DNA of 43,596 nt from Planctomycetaceae bacterium (GTDB lineage Bacteria; Planctomycetota; Phycisphaerae; Phycisphaerales; SM1A02): NCBI GenBank assembly GCA_021297815.1, contig JAJTGK010000017.1, positions 1 to 43,596 on the forward strand. Reading direction: 5' to 3'. Below are positions 1 through 9,506 of the stretch, one piece after another. Position numbers and translations under genes: made by a program. Positions within the stretch are counted from its first letter, which is position 1, and the number at the start of each line of letters is the position of its first letter. The notes under the pieces were generated by a model. The model worked only from the letters and a program-made list of their open reading frames with translations, ran no database searches and was not told the origin of the DNA.

Positions 1-2
1 TC

Positions 3-944
<942 letters not shown>

Positions 945-954
945 AGGGGGGGAG

Positions 955-960
955 AGGATA
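955..960 (-). promoter_or_regulatory. TANNNT -10 box of sucD
   Basis: TATCCT on the minus strand, 10 nt before the sucD ATG. No Shine-Dalgarno sequence is visible; the spacer is a C/T run. Fits a leaderless or near-leaderless transcript. Confidence 0.5.
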
Positions 961-1025
961 CACGACAGGACGGCGGGGCGACGCGGGGCCGAAAAGCCGT
1001 GCGGCGGGCGCTCCGCGGGGCTCGG

Positions 1026-1031
1026 TACACT
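1026..1031 (+). promoter_or_regulatory. TANNNT -10 box of purM
   Basis: TACACT, 9 nt before the purM ATG, with no Shine-Dalgarno sequence between. The sucD and purM boxes lie about 65 bp apart in a divergent arrangement. Confidence 0.5.
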
Positions 1032-1040
1032 CGCGCGCCC

Positions 1041-2135
1041 ATGGCCAGCGCGACCCGAACGAAGCCGAAGTCCTCGAAGAAGAAGCCCCTCACCTACGCC
1101 GCCGCGGGCGTCGACATCGACGCAGGCGACGAGGTGGTCGACCGCATCAAGCCGATCGTGCGGCGGACCTACTCGCCGCGCGTGCTCGGACTGCACGGCG
1201 CGTTCGCGGGCATGTTCAAGCTGAACGGCGCGGGGCGGAAGTACAAGGACCCCGTGCTCGTCGGCTGCACCGACGGCGTGGGCACGAAGGTGAAGCTCGC
1301 CGCGGAGTTCAAGATCTACGACACGGTCGGCATCGACTGCGTGGCGATGAATGTGAACGACCTGATCGTGCAGGGCGCGGAGCCGCTCTTCTTCCTCGAC
1401 TACCTCGGGCTTTCGAAGCTCGACCCCGCGAACACGACGGCGATGATCGCGGGCGTGGCGAAGGGGTGCGAGATCGCGGGTTGCGCGCTGATCGGCGGCG
1501 AATGCGCCGAGATGCCCGACATCTACGCACCGGGCGACTTCGATGTGGCGGGTTTCTGCGTGGGCGTCGTGGAGCACGCGCGCCTGAAGCGCCAGCCGAA
1601 GGTGCGCGCGGGCGACATCGTGCTCGGGCTTGCGTCGAGCGGTGTCCATTCGAACGGATACACGCTGGTGCGCCGCATCGCGAAGGACGCGGGGCTTTCG
1701 TACACGAAGAAGTACGCGGAGCTCGGCGGAAAGCGGCTGATCGATGTGCTGCTCGAGCCGACGCGCATCTACGCGCGGCAGATCGTGGGCATGCTCGCGA
1801 AGCTCGGCGGCAAGGAGGCCGTGACGGGCATGGCGCACATCACGGGCGGCGGGCTGCCCGGCAATGTGTGCCGCGCGCTCGGCGGCGATGTGGACGCGGT
1901 GATCCATGCGGACGCGTGGAACCCGCCTGCGATCTTCCCGTTCCTGCAGGAACACGGCGGCGTCGAGACCGAGGAGATGTACCGCGTGTTCAACATGGGC
2001 ATCGGATACACCGTCATCGTGCGGCCGAAGATGGCCGCGACGGTGATGAAGGCGCTGCGCAGCCTCGGCGAGAACCCCGTGCCGATCGGCATCGTGACGA
2101 AGGGCAAGGGCGACGCGCGCGTCGTGCACGGGTAA
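1041..2135 (+). CDS. purM: Phosphoribosylformylglycinamidine cyclo-ligase (AIR synthetase)
   Basis: Fifth step of de novo purine synthesis: ATP-dependent ring closure of FGAM to AIR in the cytoplasm. The 364-residue product shows the PurM family pattern: a Lys-rich N-terminus, [14 protein letters not shown], the nucleotide-binding stretch [10 protein letters not shown], the acidic block [28 protein letters not shown] and the C-terminal-domain signature [10 protein letters not shown]. The length is slightly above the usual 340-350 because of the basic N-terminal 15 residues. The open frame continues upstream without homology; this ATG is supported by the TACACT box 9 nt away. It stands as a single-gene unit, convergent with the ArfB gene. 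Confidence 0.96.
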   Translation: MASATRTKPKSSKKKPLTYAAAGVDIDAGDEVVDRIKPIVRRTYSPRVLGLHGAFAGMFKLNGAGRKYKDPVLVGCTDGVGTKVKLAAEFKIYDTVGIDCVAMNVNDLIVQGAEPLFFLDYLGLSKLDPANTTAMIAGVAKGCEIAGCALIGGECAEMPDIYAPGDFDVAGFCVGVVEHARLKRQPKVRAGDIVLGLASSGVHSNGYTLVRRIAKDAGLSYTKKYAELGGKRLIDVLLEPTRIYARQIVGMLAKLGGKEAVTGMAHITGGGLPGNVCRALGGDVDAVIHADAWNPPAIFPFLQEHGGVETEEMYRVFNMGIGYTVIVRPKMAATVMKALRSLGENPVPIGIVTKGKGDARVVHG

Positions 2136-2174
2136 GTGACGGTCGGGCTGCGCCCGCTGCCACGCCCGCGCGCT

Positions 2175-2645
2175 TCAATCGCGCCAGCGGCGCTGTTCCT
2201 TCTTCTCGCCTTCGCGCTTCTTCGCATCGATGCGGCGCTCGACCGAGCCGCGCGTGGGCTTCGTCTTCTTGCGCACCTTCGGCCGCTTCGCGGCCATCGA
2301 CACGAGCGTCTTCAGGCGCGCCAGGCACGCATCGCGGTTGTCGGCCTGCGAGCGCGACGACTGGTCGCTGATCAGGATCGCCTCGTCGGCGCCGTCTCCG
2401 ACGAGGTGCGAGCCCGCGAGCGCGCGCAGCCGCGCGAATCCACCGTCGTCGAGCCCCACGATGTCGGCAAGCCGCACGCGCAGCTGCGCCTTCGTGCTCG
2501 TCTTGTTGACATGCTGGCCGCCAGGGCCGCCGCCGCGCGCGAAGGTCACATCGAGCGCCGACGGGTCGACGCTGCAGCCTCCGCCGAGGCGCACGCGCCC
2601 GCCTGGGCTTCGATCGTCGCGGATGCCTGGTGATGCGTCGCGCAT
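2175..2645 (-). CDS. arfB: ArfB-type peptidyl-tRNA hydrolase (stalled-ribosome rescue)
   Basis: Class-I release-factor-like hydrolase that frees ribosomes stalled on mRNAs without a stop codon. The 156-residue product has the catalytic GGQ at residues 42-44 within RGGGPGGQHVNKTSTK and the ILISDQSSRSQ stretch typical of the ArfB/YaeJ family. A strongly basic tail (KKREGEKKEQRRW) is expected to enter the mRNA channel. There is no codon-recognition domain, so it is not RF1 or RF2. It is the last gene of a minus-strand unit: its AGGAGG ribosome-binding site overlaps the stop codon of the upstream beta-barrel gene. That makes it one of the few genes here with a clear Shine-Dalgarno sequence. Confidence 0.92.
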   Translation of the reverse strand: MRDASPGIRDDRSPGGRVRLGGGCSVDPSALDVTFARGGGPGGQHVNKTSTKAQLRVRLADIVGLDDGGFARLRALAGSHLVGDGADEAILISDQSSRSQADNRDACLARLKTLVSMAAKRPKVRKKTKPTRGSVERRIDAKKREGEKKEQRRWRD

Positions 2646-2654
2646 GCGGCCCTC

Positions 2655-3515
2655 CTAGAACTCGAACGAGACGCCTGCGCGCAGGCCCTGCAGGCTTCCG
2701 TCGAGGTCGACCTCATCGCCATCGAGCGATACGCCGAGGAAGCGATATCCGAAGTACGCGCTCGTGCCGCAGCGGAACCGCGCGGCGATCGAGGCCTCGA
2801 CACGCGCGGCGCCACCAAGGTCGCCGTCGCCAGGAGGCACCGCAAGACCCGCTTCGGCCCGCGCGCCCACCGTCACGCGCTCGACGAACGGCACGGCGCC
2901 TGCGTCGAACGAAAGCTCGAACCCCGCGCCCGCCATCAGCGTCACGAACGCCTCGCTGGCGTCGCTCGATGCGCCCGTCGTGCGGTTCACGATCGTCCGC
3001 TCGATCGAGCCGATGTCCGCGGCGACGAGCACGAACACAGGCAGTTCCGTTCCGTTCGCCGACGGCTTCCAGCCCGCGCGCGGCTCGCTCCACGCATACG
3101 CGCGCTCGGCGAGCGGCGTATAGAGGTCGTAGCGCACCTCGGCACCCGCGCTCCACCACGAGAAGCTCGAGTCGAACGCATCGCCCGCGCCCACGCCGAC
3201 ATCGGCGAGCGTGAACGCGTCGTCGGCCGTTCCGCCGCCGCTCGTCGAGAACGAAAACCCTCGGATTCCCACGCCAAGCCGCCCGCGACGCGCCGTGAGC
3301 GCGCCCGTGAGCACGAGCTCCATGTCATGCAGGTCGGGCGTGCGCACATCGACCTTGTCGCCGTCGGGCCCCGAACCGTCCTCGAAGTTGCCCTCGAGCC
3401 GCGGAGCCCACGCCTCGAGGTCGAGCACGAGCTTGAACGGCGCGTCGGCCTGTGCGGGTCCCGCAGGGTCGGTCGCAAGGAGATTCGCCGAGAGTGCCGC
3501 AGCAGCCGCGTCCAT
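2655..3515 (-). CDS. Putative outer-membrane beta-barrel protein
   Basis: The 286-residue protein has no name I can assign. It is rich in alternating hydrophobic and polar strands and glycine turns, and ends in a strand closing with Phe (GVSFEF), as beta-barrels often do. Recurrent patterns such as AGAGFELSFDAG and AYFGYRFLGVSLDGDEVDLDG fit a transmembrane barrel. The N-terminus (MDAAAAALSANLLATD) lacks a convincing hydrophobic signal core, which is odd for an exported protein. The start is nevertheless supported by a TACGCT box exactly 6 nt upstream, overlapping the stop codon of the metallophosphoesterase gene. Barrel assignment is from pattern only. Confidence 0.6.
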   Translation of the reverse strand: MDAAAAALSANLLATDPAGPAQADAPFKLVLDLEAWAPRLEGNFEDGSGPDGDKVDVRTPDLHDMELVLTGALTARRGRLGVGIRGFSFSTSGGGTADDAFTLADVGVGAGDAFDSSFSWWSAGAEVRYDLYTPLAERAYAWSEPRAGWKPSANGTELPVFVLVAADIGSIERTIVNRTTGASSDASEAFVTLMAGAGFELSFDAGAVPFVERVTVGARAEAGLAVPPGDGDLGGAARVEASIAARFRCGTSAYFGYRFLGVSLDGDEVDLDGSLQGLRAGVSFEF

Positions 3516-3521
3516 GCGCGC

Positions 3522-3527
3522 AGCGTA
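3522..3527 (-). promoter_or_regulatory. Internal TANNNT -10 box before the beta-barrel gene
   Basis: TACGCT on the minus strand, 6 nt before the ATG. It directly follows the TGA of the preceding gene and shares its last base. Suggests an internal leaderless promoter inside the decarboxylase-phosphoesterase-barrel-arfB run. Confidence 0.45.
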
Positions 3528-4382
3528 TCAGCGGCAGCGCATCTCGATGACCGCGATCTCGGGCGGGCAGTTCACGCGCAGCGGAAACCACGCGCCCACG
3601 CCGTTGGTGACATAGAGGTTCGACTCGTCCTTCTCGTAGTGCCCCGCGGTGAGGCGGCTCGTGAAGACGAGGTTGTGCCGCCTGTTCGCGCGTCGTGCCA
3701 GCTGCCCGCCGTGCGTGTGGCCCGAGAGGGTGAGCGGAACGCCGCGCTCGGCCGCGGCCACGAACGCCTTCGGGTTGTGCGCGAGGAGGAGGTCGGGCAC
3801 CGCCGATCCGCACCGCCGCAGCCGATGCGCGCAGCCTGGAATCGTGGGCGACCAGTCGATGCCCGCGACGAGGAGCCCCTCGTGGCTGCCATGCGCACCG
3901 ACGCGCATCGAGTCGTCCATGAGCGGGATCAGCCCCGCGTCGCGCGCGCCGCGCACGATGGTGCGCGGGTGATCGAGATGGTCGTGGTTGCCGAGCACGA
4001 CGAACACGCCGAGCCGCGCGCGCAGGAGCGCGAGCTGCGCGAAGAGCGCGGGCGATTCGTCGGCCGAGAGGTCGACGAGGTCGCCCGTGATCGCGATGAG
4101 GTCGGCCCTCACCGCGCGCACCGCGTCGACCGTCTGCTCGAGCCGCTCGATGCCGAGGAGATGCCCGTAGTGGATGTCGGAGACATGCGCGATGCGCAGC
4201 CCGTCGAACGCCCTTGGCCACGCCGCGCTGCGAATCGTGTGCTCGGCCACATGGAACGGCTGCGCGACATGGCGCGCCTTCAGGAACCCCGCGGTGATGC
4301 GGTCGGGGAGCACCGTGAGGAACATGTTGCGCACGCGCGCCTTGTGGTAGCCCGCGCCGCGCGACCGCTTCGGCGCGCTCAT
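3528..4382 (-). CDS. Calcineurin-like metallophosphoesterase (YaeI type)
   Basis: The 284-residue product has all five metallophosphatase blocks in order: AHVSDIHYGH (Asp69, His71), ITGDLVD (Asp101), VVLGNHDHLDH (131-137), LLLAHNPK, and LSGHTHGGQ near the C-terminus. Di-metal phosphoesterases of this type include YaeI/YpbG-like enzymes acting on UDP-diacylglucosamine or cyclic nucleotides; the substrate cannot be read from sequence. No transmembrane anchor is obvious, though a basic 30-residue N-terminus precedes the domain. The gene overlaps the decarboxylase stop by ATGA and has a GGAGG site inside that gene's last codons, so the two are translationally coupled. Confidence 0.9.
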   Translation of the reverse strand: MSAPKRSRGAGYHKARVRNMFLTVLPDRITAGFLKARHVAQPFHVAEHTIRSAAWPRAFDGLRIAHVSDIHYGHLLGIERLEQTVDAVRAVRADLIAITGDLVDLSADESPALFAQLALLRARLGVFVVLGNHDHLDHPRTIVRGARDAGLIPLMDDSMRVGAHGSHEGLLVAGIDWSPTIPGCAHRLRRCGSAVPDLLLAHNPKAFVAAAERGVPLTLSGHTHGGQLARRANRRHNLVFTSRLTAGHYEKDESNLYVTNGVGAWFPLRVNCPPEIAVIEMRCR

Positions 4383-5830
4383 CGCATCGCCTCCGCGACG
4401 ATCGCGTCGCCCACGGCGCGCACATCGGCGTCGCGCGTGGCGAGGGCACCCACCGACACGCGCAGCACGAGGCGCCCGTGGAAGCGGCAGTGCGACACGA
4501 AGAAGCGGCCGTCGGCGTTCACGGCGTCGATGAGCCGCTGCGTGGCCTCGTCGCCATCGACATGCGCGAGCGCGACGAGGTTGAGCCGCGGCTCGACGAC
4601 GAGCGAAAGCCTCGGGCACGCCCGCACGCGCTCGGCGAGCCCGTGCGCCATCGCGACATGCGAACGGACGAGCGCGCGCAGGCCCTCGAGGCCGAACGAC
4701 CGCAGCGTGAACCACAGCTTGAGCGCGCGGAAGCGCCGCCCGAGCGGCACCTGCCAGTCGCGGTAGTCGATCACGCGGCCCGATTCGGTCGCGGCGTTGC
4801 GCAGGTACTCGGGCAGCACGCTCAGCGCGCGCACGAGCGCGGCGCGGTCGGCCACCCACAGCACATCGCAGTCGAAGTTGACGGGCATCCACTTGTGCGG
4901 GTTGAAGCACCAGCTGTCGGCGTGCTCGGCGCCCGCGTTCACGAAGCGCAGCTCCTCGCACAACGCCGCGGTCCCGCTCATCGCCGCGTCGACATGCAGC
5001 CAGAGGCCGAATTCGCGGCAGATCGCCGCGATCTCGTCGACGGGGTCGATCGCGTTCACGCCCGTCGTGCCGATGGTCGCCGACACGAACGCTGGGCGCA
5101 GGCCTGCGGCAAGATCGCGTTCGACGGCGGCGCGCAGCGCGTCGGCGCGCAGCGCGCCCGTCGCGTCGACCTCGACAAGCCGCAGGTGTTCCTTGCCGAG
5201 GCCCGCGAGGCGCACGGCCTTCTCGATCGACGAATGCGCCTGGTCGCTCGTGTAGGCGACGAGCGGCGCGCCCGCCGCGGCGAGGCCGCGCGCATCGCTG
5301 GCGAAGCCCGTCGCGCGCTCGCGCGCGGCGACCAGCGCGACCAGCGCCGCGGAACTCGCGGTGTCCTGCAGCACGCCGCCGCCCGCGGAGGTCGAGAGAA
5401 ACCGCTCGGGCAGCCCGAGCGCGTGCACGAGCCAGTCGAGGACATGCGTCTCGACCTCGGTGCACGCAGGGCTCGTCGACCACAGCATCCCCTGCACGCC
5501 GAGGCCTGCGCTCGCAAGTTCGCCAAGGATCGACTCGAAGCTCGAGTTCGCGGGGAAGTACGCGAACCACCCTGGGTGCTGCCAGTGCACGATGCCCGGC
5601 ATCACCACGCGGTCGAGGTCGGCCAGGATCGCGTCGATCGGCTCGCCCCGCTCGGGCGCGCGTGGCGGCAGCATGGCGCGCACGGCGCCTGGCTCGGGCA
5701 GCTGCGCCACGGGCCGCGCGGCGATCGTGGCGCGGTAGTCGGCGATCCAGTCGACGAGCGCGTGCCCCGCGCGGCGGAAACCGTCCGCGTCGAGCGGTCC
5801 CGGGGTGGGCTGCTGTTCGAGGTCGGCCAT
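4379..5830 (-). CDS. PLP-dependent group II decarboxylase (aromatic-L-amino-acid decarboxylase family)
   Basis: The 483-residue product aligns throughout with group II pyridoxal-dependent decarboxylases, which remove the carboxylate of Tyr, Trp/DOPA and similar amino acids. Visible features are the N-terminal HWQHPGWFAYFPANSS block, the substrate loop GVQGMLWSTSPACTEVE, the cofactor region LHVDAAMSGTAALCEE and the PLP lysine in FNPHKWMPVNFD (Lys313). Substrate is unknown; the Trp- and Phe-rich loops favour an aromatic amino acid. It heads a four-gene minus-strand unit. A TACGCT box 8 nt before the ATG and absence of a ribosome-binding site support the start. The partner genes do not suggest a pathway. 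Confidence 0.9.
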   Translation of the reverse strand: MADLEQQPTPGPLDADGFRRAGHALVDWIADYRATIAARPVAQLPEPGAVRAMLPPRAPERGEPIDAILADLDRVVMPGIVHWQHPGWFAYFPANSSFESILGELASAGLGVQGMLWSTSPACTEVETHVLDWLVHALGLPERFLSTSAGGGVLQDTASSAALVALVAARERATGFASDARGLAAAGAPLVAYTSDQAHSSIEKAVRLAGLGKEHLRLVEVDATGALRADALRAAVERDLAAGLRPAFVSATIGTTGVNAIDPVDEIAAICREFGLWLHVDAAMSGTAALCEELRFVNAGAEHADSWCFNPHKWMPVNFDCDVLWVADRAALVRALSVLPEYLRNAATESGRVIDYRDWQVPLGRRFRALKLWFTLRSFGLEGLRALVRSHVAMAHGLAERVRACPRLSLVVEPRLNLVALAHVDGDEATQRLIDAVNADGRFFVSHCRFHGRLVLRVSVGALATRDADVRAVGDAIVAEAMR

Positions 5831-5838
5831 GGAAGGGG

Positions 5839-5844
5839 AGCGTA
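5839..5844 (-). promoter_or_regulatory. TANNNT -10 box of the decarboxylase unit
   Basis: TACGCT on the minus strand, 8 nt before the ATG at 5830. It lies only 9 bp from the oppositely directed box at 5854-5859, so the two divergent promoters are nearly back to back. Confidence 0.45.
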
Positions 5845-5853
5845 GCCCCGCGC

Positions 5854-5859
5854 TAGATT
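5854..5859 (+). promoter_or_regulatory. TANNNT -10 box of the GNAT gene
   Basis: TAGATT, 6 nt before the ATG at 5866. This is exactly the spacing for transcription to begin at the A of the start codon. Confidence 0.5.
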
Positions 5860-5865
5860 GCGCGC

Positions 5866-6408
5866 ATGGGGCTCGCTCCCGCCAACCTGCGCTCGCGGCG
5901 GCTCGTGCTTCGGCCGATGCACGAGAAGGATGTGGCGTTCACGGCGGCGGTGCTCGGCGACCTCGAGGTGTCGCGGCGCCTCGCGCGGGTGCCGCATCCG
6001 TACACCGAGGCCGATGCGCGCGCGTGGCTCACCGAGGTGGAACGGCTGCGGCAGGAGGCCGTGCTCGACCACTTCATGATCGACCTCGCCGACGGGCAGG
6101 CCGTGGGGGCGATCGGCCTGCATGCCGAGGGGCCCGACGCGACCGACGCGGAGGTCGGCTACTGGATCGCGCCCGCGCACTGGAACAAGGGCTACGCGCG
6201 CGAGGCGCTGGGCGCGGTGGTGCGCCATGCGTTCGAGGTGCGCACGCCACGGCTCGCCGTGATGCATGCGCGGGCGCAGCGTGCGAACCCTGCCTCGATC
6301 CGAGTGCTCCTCGCGTGTGGTTTCACCGAGGAACACGACACGGTGTGCCATTCCGCGGCCACAGGCGTCGACGAGCCCGCGCTGCACTTCACGCTGCGCC
6401 GCGCGTGA
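5866..6408 (+). CDS. GNAT family N-acetyltransferase (RimJ/RimL type)
   Basis: The 180-residue GCN5-type acetyltransferase has the RimL-like opening LRSRRLVLRPMHEKDV, the central strand AEVGYWIAPAHWNKGYAREAL containing the acetyl-CoA pyrophosphate loop (NKGYAREA in place of the usual Q/RGxGxA), and the C-terminal NPASIRVLLACGF block. Such enzymes acetylate ribosomal protein N-termini, antibiotics or small amines; the target is not predictable here. It is a single-gene unit divergent from the decarboxylase and convergent with the oligopeptidase gene, whose stop codon lies 9 bp downstream. Confidence 0.9.
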   Translation: MGLAPANLRSRRLVLRPMHEKDVAFTAAVLGDLEVSRRLARVPHPYTEADARAWLTEVERLRQEAVLDHFMIDLADGQAVGAIGLHAEGPDATDAEVGYWIAPAHWNKGYAREALGAVVRHAFEVRTPRLAVMHARAQRANPASIRVLLACGFTEEHDTVCHSAATGVDEPALHFTLRRA

Positions 6409-6417
6409 CCGCGCGCG

Positions 6418-8109
6418 TCAACCCTTCACGAGCTCGCGGTCGACCTCGGTCGCAAGCTCCTTCATGAGCGCCGACGACAGCTCGAACCGCAGGCCCGCCG
6501 CGGCGAAGAGCTCGGGCAGCGGCCGCGAGCCGCCGAGCGCGAGGCCCTTGCGGTAGTCGGCGAGCGCGCGCTTCTGGTCGCGCCGCGCGTTCATCCACAT
6601 CTGGATCGCACCCGTCTCGGCGATGCCGTACTCGATGTAGTAGAACGGCATGCCGAAGAGGTGCAGCTGCCGCTGCCACGACGCGTCGCGCGCGTCCTCG
6701 AGGCCTTCCCACGCGACATCGTTGCCGAAGCGCTTCACGAGCGCGCGCCAGGCGTCGGTGCGCTGCGCGCGCGTGTGCCCTGGGTTCGTGTAGATCCAGT
6801 GCTGGAACGCGTCGATCGTCGCGATCCAGGTCATGATCGTGGGGAACTTCTCGAGCCGCTCGCGCAGCGCGCGCTCGCATTCCTCGTCGCTGTAGAACTC
6901 GCCGTGGTAGGGCAGCGTGAGCAGCTCCATCGACATCGACGCGACCTCGGCGAACTCGGTGGGCGCGTTGCGGTAGTCGACGAGCGGATCCTCCTTCGAC
7001 AGGATCGAGTGGAACGCGTGGCCCGCCTCGTGCACCATGGTCACGAGGTCGCGGTGCATGCCCGCCGCGTTCATGAAGATGAACGGCGTGCGCGAGTGCT
7101 GGCGCTGGTACTGGTAGCCGCCGGGCGCCTTGCCCGCGCGCGACTCGAGGTCGAGGCAGTCGCCCGCGCGCATCGTGTCGAACATCTCGCCGAGCCCGCC
7201 GCCCATCGCATGGAACATGCGCGAGCAGCCGTCGACGAGCTGCTGCGCGCCCTCGAACGGACGCAGCGGCTTGCGGCCCTTCACATCGACCGCGAGGTCC
7301 CACGGGCGCAGCCTGCCGACCTTGAGCTCCACCGTGCGCTCGCTGTCGAGGCGGCGCTGGATCGGGACGAGATGCGCCTCGATGGCCTCATGCATGCGCA
7401 TGCAGTCGTCGGGCGTGTAGTCGAAGCGCTTGAAGCGGCGGTGCTGGAAGTCGCGGAAGTTCGCGAAGCCCGCGTTGCGCGCGACCTGCTGGCGCAGCGC
7501 GAGCATCTGGTCGTAGATCGCGTCGATCTCGTCGCGGTCCTGCAGGCGGCGGGCGTTGATCGCGCGCCACGCACCCTCGCGCACGGCGCGCGAGGTCTCC
7601 TCGAGGTAGCGCGCCATCTGCGGCATCGTGCGCGTCTGGCCGTCGAAGTCGACGGTCATGCGGCCGACGACCTGGTTGTACTTCTGCTCGAGCTCGGCGA
7701 GCTGCGTCTCGAGCGGGATGTTCTCCTCGCGGAAGAGCTCGATGTCGACGCGCATGTTGCGCAGCAGCACCTCGTAGCGCGCCTTGGGCAGGCTCTCGGC
7801 GAACGGGCTCGTGGCGATGCGGCGGTCGAGCGCGCTCGCGACGGGCTTCAGCTTCGGCTCGACATCGCGCACGAAGCCGAGGTACGCGCCTTCGGCGGTC
7901 TTGTCCTCGGTGTTGCGCGTGGTGGCGATGTAGAGGTTGGCCGCGCGCTCGGCCACGAGGGCGTCGAGGTCGCTCCGGTCGAGGATGAGCTGCTCGAGGT
8001 CGTCGGCCGATGCGATCGGCCGCGCGAGCAGTTCGTTGTAGTGCGGTTCGAGCGCCTTGAAGTCGGCGGCGTCGAGGTCGATCGGGGCGTACGGGCGTGC
8101 GGTTGCCAT
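6418..8109 (-). CDS. M3 family oligoendopeptidase (PepF-like)
   Basis: The 563-residue zinc metallopeptidase cleaves short peptides in the cytoplasm. The zinc site HEAGH (His360-Glu361-xx-His364) sits in TMVHEAGHAFHSIL, followed by the downstream PTEFAEVASMSMELL helix supplying the third ligand. GMPFYYIEYGIAETGAIQMW near the C-terminus is the conserved M3 substrate-binding Tyr-rich block. The open frame extends about 50 codons upstream across the ispE promoter, but homology starts at MATARPYAPIDLD. A TAGACT box lies 10 nt before this ATG. It is divergent from ispE. Confidence 0.93.
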   Translation of the reverse strand: MATARPYAPIDLDAADFKALEPHYNELLARPIASADDLEQLILDRSDLDALVAERAANLYIATTRNTEDKTAEGAYLGFVRDVEPKLKPVASALDRRIATSPFAESLPKARYEVLLRNMRVDIELFREENIPLETQLAELEQKYNQVVGRMTVDFDGQTRTMPQMARYLEETSRAVREGAWRAINARRLQDRDEIDAIYDQMLALRQQVARNAGFANFRDFQHRRFKRFDYTPDDCMRMHEAIEAHLVPIQRRLDSERTVELKVGRLRPWDLAVDVKGRKPLRPFEGAQQLVDGCSRMFHAMGGGLGEMFDTMRAGDCLDLESRAGKAPGGYQYQRQHSRTPFIFMNAAGMHRDLVTMVHEAGHAFHSILSKEDPLVDYRNAPTEFAEVASMSMELLTLPYHGEFYSDEECERALRERLEKFPTIMTWIATIDAFQHWIYTNPGHTRAQRTDAWRALVKRFGNDVAWEGLEDARDASWQRQLHLFGMPFYYIEYGIAETGAIQMWMNARRDQKRALADYRKGLALGGSRPLPELFAAAGLRFELSSALMKELATEVDRELVKG

Positions 8110-8119
8110 GATTCCGAAC

Positions 8120-8125
8120 AGTCTA
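8120..8125 (-). promoter_or_regulatory. TANNNT -10 box of the oligoendopeptidase gene
   Basis: TAGACT on the minus strand, 10 nt before the ATG at 8109; no Shine-Dalgarno sequence. Confidence 0.45.
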
Positions 8126-8149
8126 CCTGCGCCGCGGGCGGGCCGCCGA

Positions 8150-8155
8150 TATGCT
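8150..8155 (+). promoter_or_regulatory. TANNNT -10 box of ispE
   Basis: TATGCT, 6 nt before the ispE ATG. It decides the start at 8162 against the longer open frame, which begins inside the divergent gene. Confidence 0.5.
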
Positions 8156-8161
8156 CGGTTC

Positions 8162-9103
8162 ATGGCCACGACCGTCTCGGCGCACGCGCCTGCGAAGGTG
8201 AATCTCGCGCTTTCCGTGGGCGCCGCGCGCGCCGACGGCATGCACGAGATCGCCTCGTGGATGGTCACGACCGATTTCGGCGACGACCTCCTTCTGCGGC
8301 GGCTTTCGGCGGGAACGCCGTCGCGCTACGCGATCCAATGGGCGGCCGACGCGCGCAGGCGCAGCGAGATCGACTGGTCGGTGTCGAAGGATCTCGCGGT
8401 GCGGGCGCATCTCGCGCTCGAGGCTGCGCTTGGACGCGCGCTGCCCGTGCAGATGCTGCTCGAGAAGCGCATTCCCGTGGGCGGCGGCCTCGGCGGTGGA
8501 AGTTCGAACGCGGCGGCGATGCTGCGCGCGCTCGACGCGCTGTTCGACCTTCGGCTGCGCCGCGAATATCTCGAGGAGGTCGCGCGCACGCTCGGCAGCG
8601 ATGTGCCGTTCCTCGTGCGCGGCGGCAGCGCGTTCGTCGAGGGGCTCGGCGAGCGGGTGAGCGCGGCGCCTGCGCATGACACGCATCTCGTGCTCGTGTT
8701 TCCCGAGGCGCATTGCCCGACGGGGCAGGTGTACCGCGCGTTCGACGCCGTGCGGCGCGACGCGCGCGTCGACGCGGAGCGGGTGCGTGCGCTCGCGCGC
8801 GGGCGCGTGGCGGTGGATGCGCCGTTCAACGATCTGGCAGGCGCGGCGTGCACGGTGGCGCCTGCGCTCGACGAGCTGCGCGAGGAGATCGCGCGTCTCG
8901 CGCGGCAGCCTGTCCATGTGAGCGGGTCGGGGTCGACGCTGTTTCTCGTGGCGGACGACCCGTTCCACGCCGAGGCCCTCGCGGGATCGGTCGAGATGAA
9001 GCTGGCGCTGCCCGCGGTGATGACGCGCACGGCGCCCGTGCGCGAGGAGCATGTCGACGGCGCGCCGCGCGTGCGCGAGGTGCCGCTGGACGACGACGAC
9101 TGA
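8162..9103 (+). CDS. ispE: 4-diphosphocytidyl-2-C-methyl-D-erythritol kinase
   Basis: GHMP kinase of the MEP isoprenoid pathway, phosphorylating CDP-methylerythritol. The 313-residue product opens with APAKVNLALSVG, followed by the ATP-binding glycine loop PVGGGLGGGSSNAAAML (from about residue 105), SDVPFLVRGGSAFVEGLGE and the C-terminal VHVSGSGSTLFLV block, all in IspE order. Length is normal (about 280-310), with a short acidic tail ending in DDDD. The start follows a TATGCT box by 6 nt. It is followed by a 400-bp non-coding gap. Confidence 0.93.
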   Translation: MATTVSAHAPAKVNLALSVGAARADGMHEIASWMVTTDFGDDLLLRRLSAGTPSRYAIQWAADARRRSEIDWSVSKDLAVRAHLALEAALGRALPVQMLLEKRIPVGGGLGGGSSNAAAMLRALDALFDLRLRREYLEEVARTLGSDVPFLVRGGSAFVEGLGERVSAAPAHDTHLVLVFPEAHCPTGQVYRAFDAVRRDARVDAERVRALARGRVAVDAPFNDLAGAACTVAPALDELREEIARLARQPVHVSGSGSTLFLVADDPFHAEALAGSVEMKLALPAVMTRTAPVREEHVDGAPRVREVPLDDDD

Positions 9104-9506
9104 GCGGTTGCGACACGGAAGCGGCGTGGGGGGACCGTCGGGCTTCGCCCGACGCACCGTGCCGAGACTGGGCGATCCTGCGACCCAGTGGCTCCGCACT
9201 GGGCACCCGCCGCGCGGGGCGCGGCGGCGTCCAACGGAACAACCACATCGAGCGCCGTTCGGAGAGTCCGTGTGGGAACCACCCGAATCGCCGTCGGCCA
9301 AGGGCCGGCGGCGTCGTGCCGAGTTCGGAGGCGATACACAGAACCCACGACCATCGCCGCCGGCCCTAGGCCGGCGGGTGCCCAGTCCGAAGGCACTGGG
9401 TCGCCCCGTCCCACGGTCTCGCGCGGGCGCGCGCGCAACGCGCGCGGTCCTCTCCGCGATTCCCGCACCCTCGTCCGCTCCACCCCTCCCGCGTAGACTG
9501 CCCGCC
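9104..9506 (+). repeat. Hairpin-rich intergenic region with a 33-bp inverted repeat
   Basis: No credible gene lies in these 400 bp between ispE and nadA. An inverted pair, 9180-9212 and 9372-9404, shares about 33 bp with roughly four mismatches; each arm contains GCGACCCAGTG and ACTGGGCACCCGCCG. Between and beside the arms are compact hairpins: 9137-9153 (7-bp stem, TTC loop), 9290-9312 (10-bp stem, one mismatch) and 9357-9377 (perfect 9-bp stem, CTA loop). The look is that of REP/BIME-type elements, or of a terminator cluster for ispE. No T-run follows any stem. Confidence 0.65.
9494..9499 (+). promoter_or_regulatory. TANNNT -10 box of nadA
   Basis: TAGACT, 7 nt before the nadA ATG; no ribosome-binding site. 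Confidence 0.5.
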
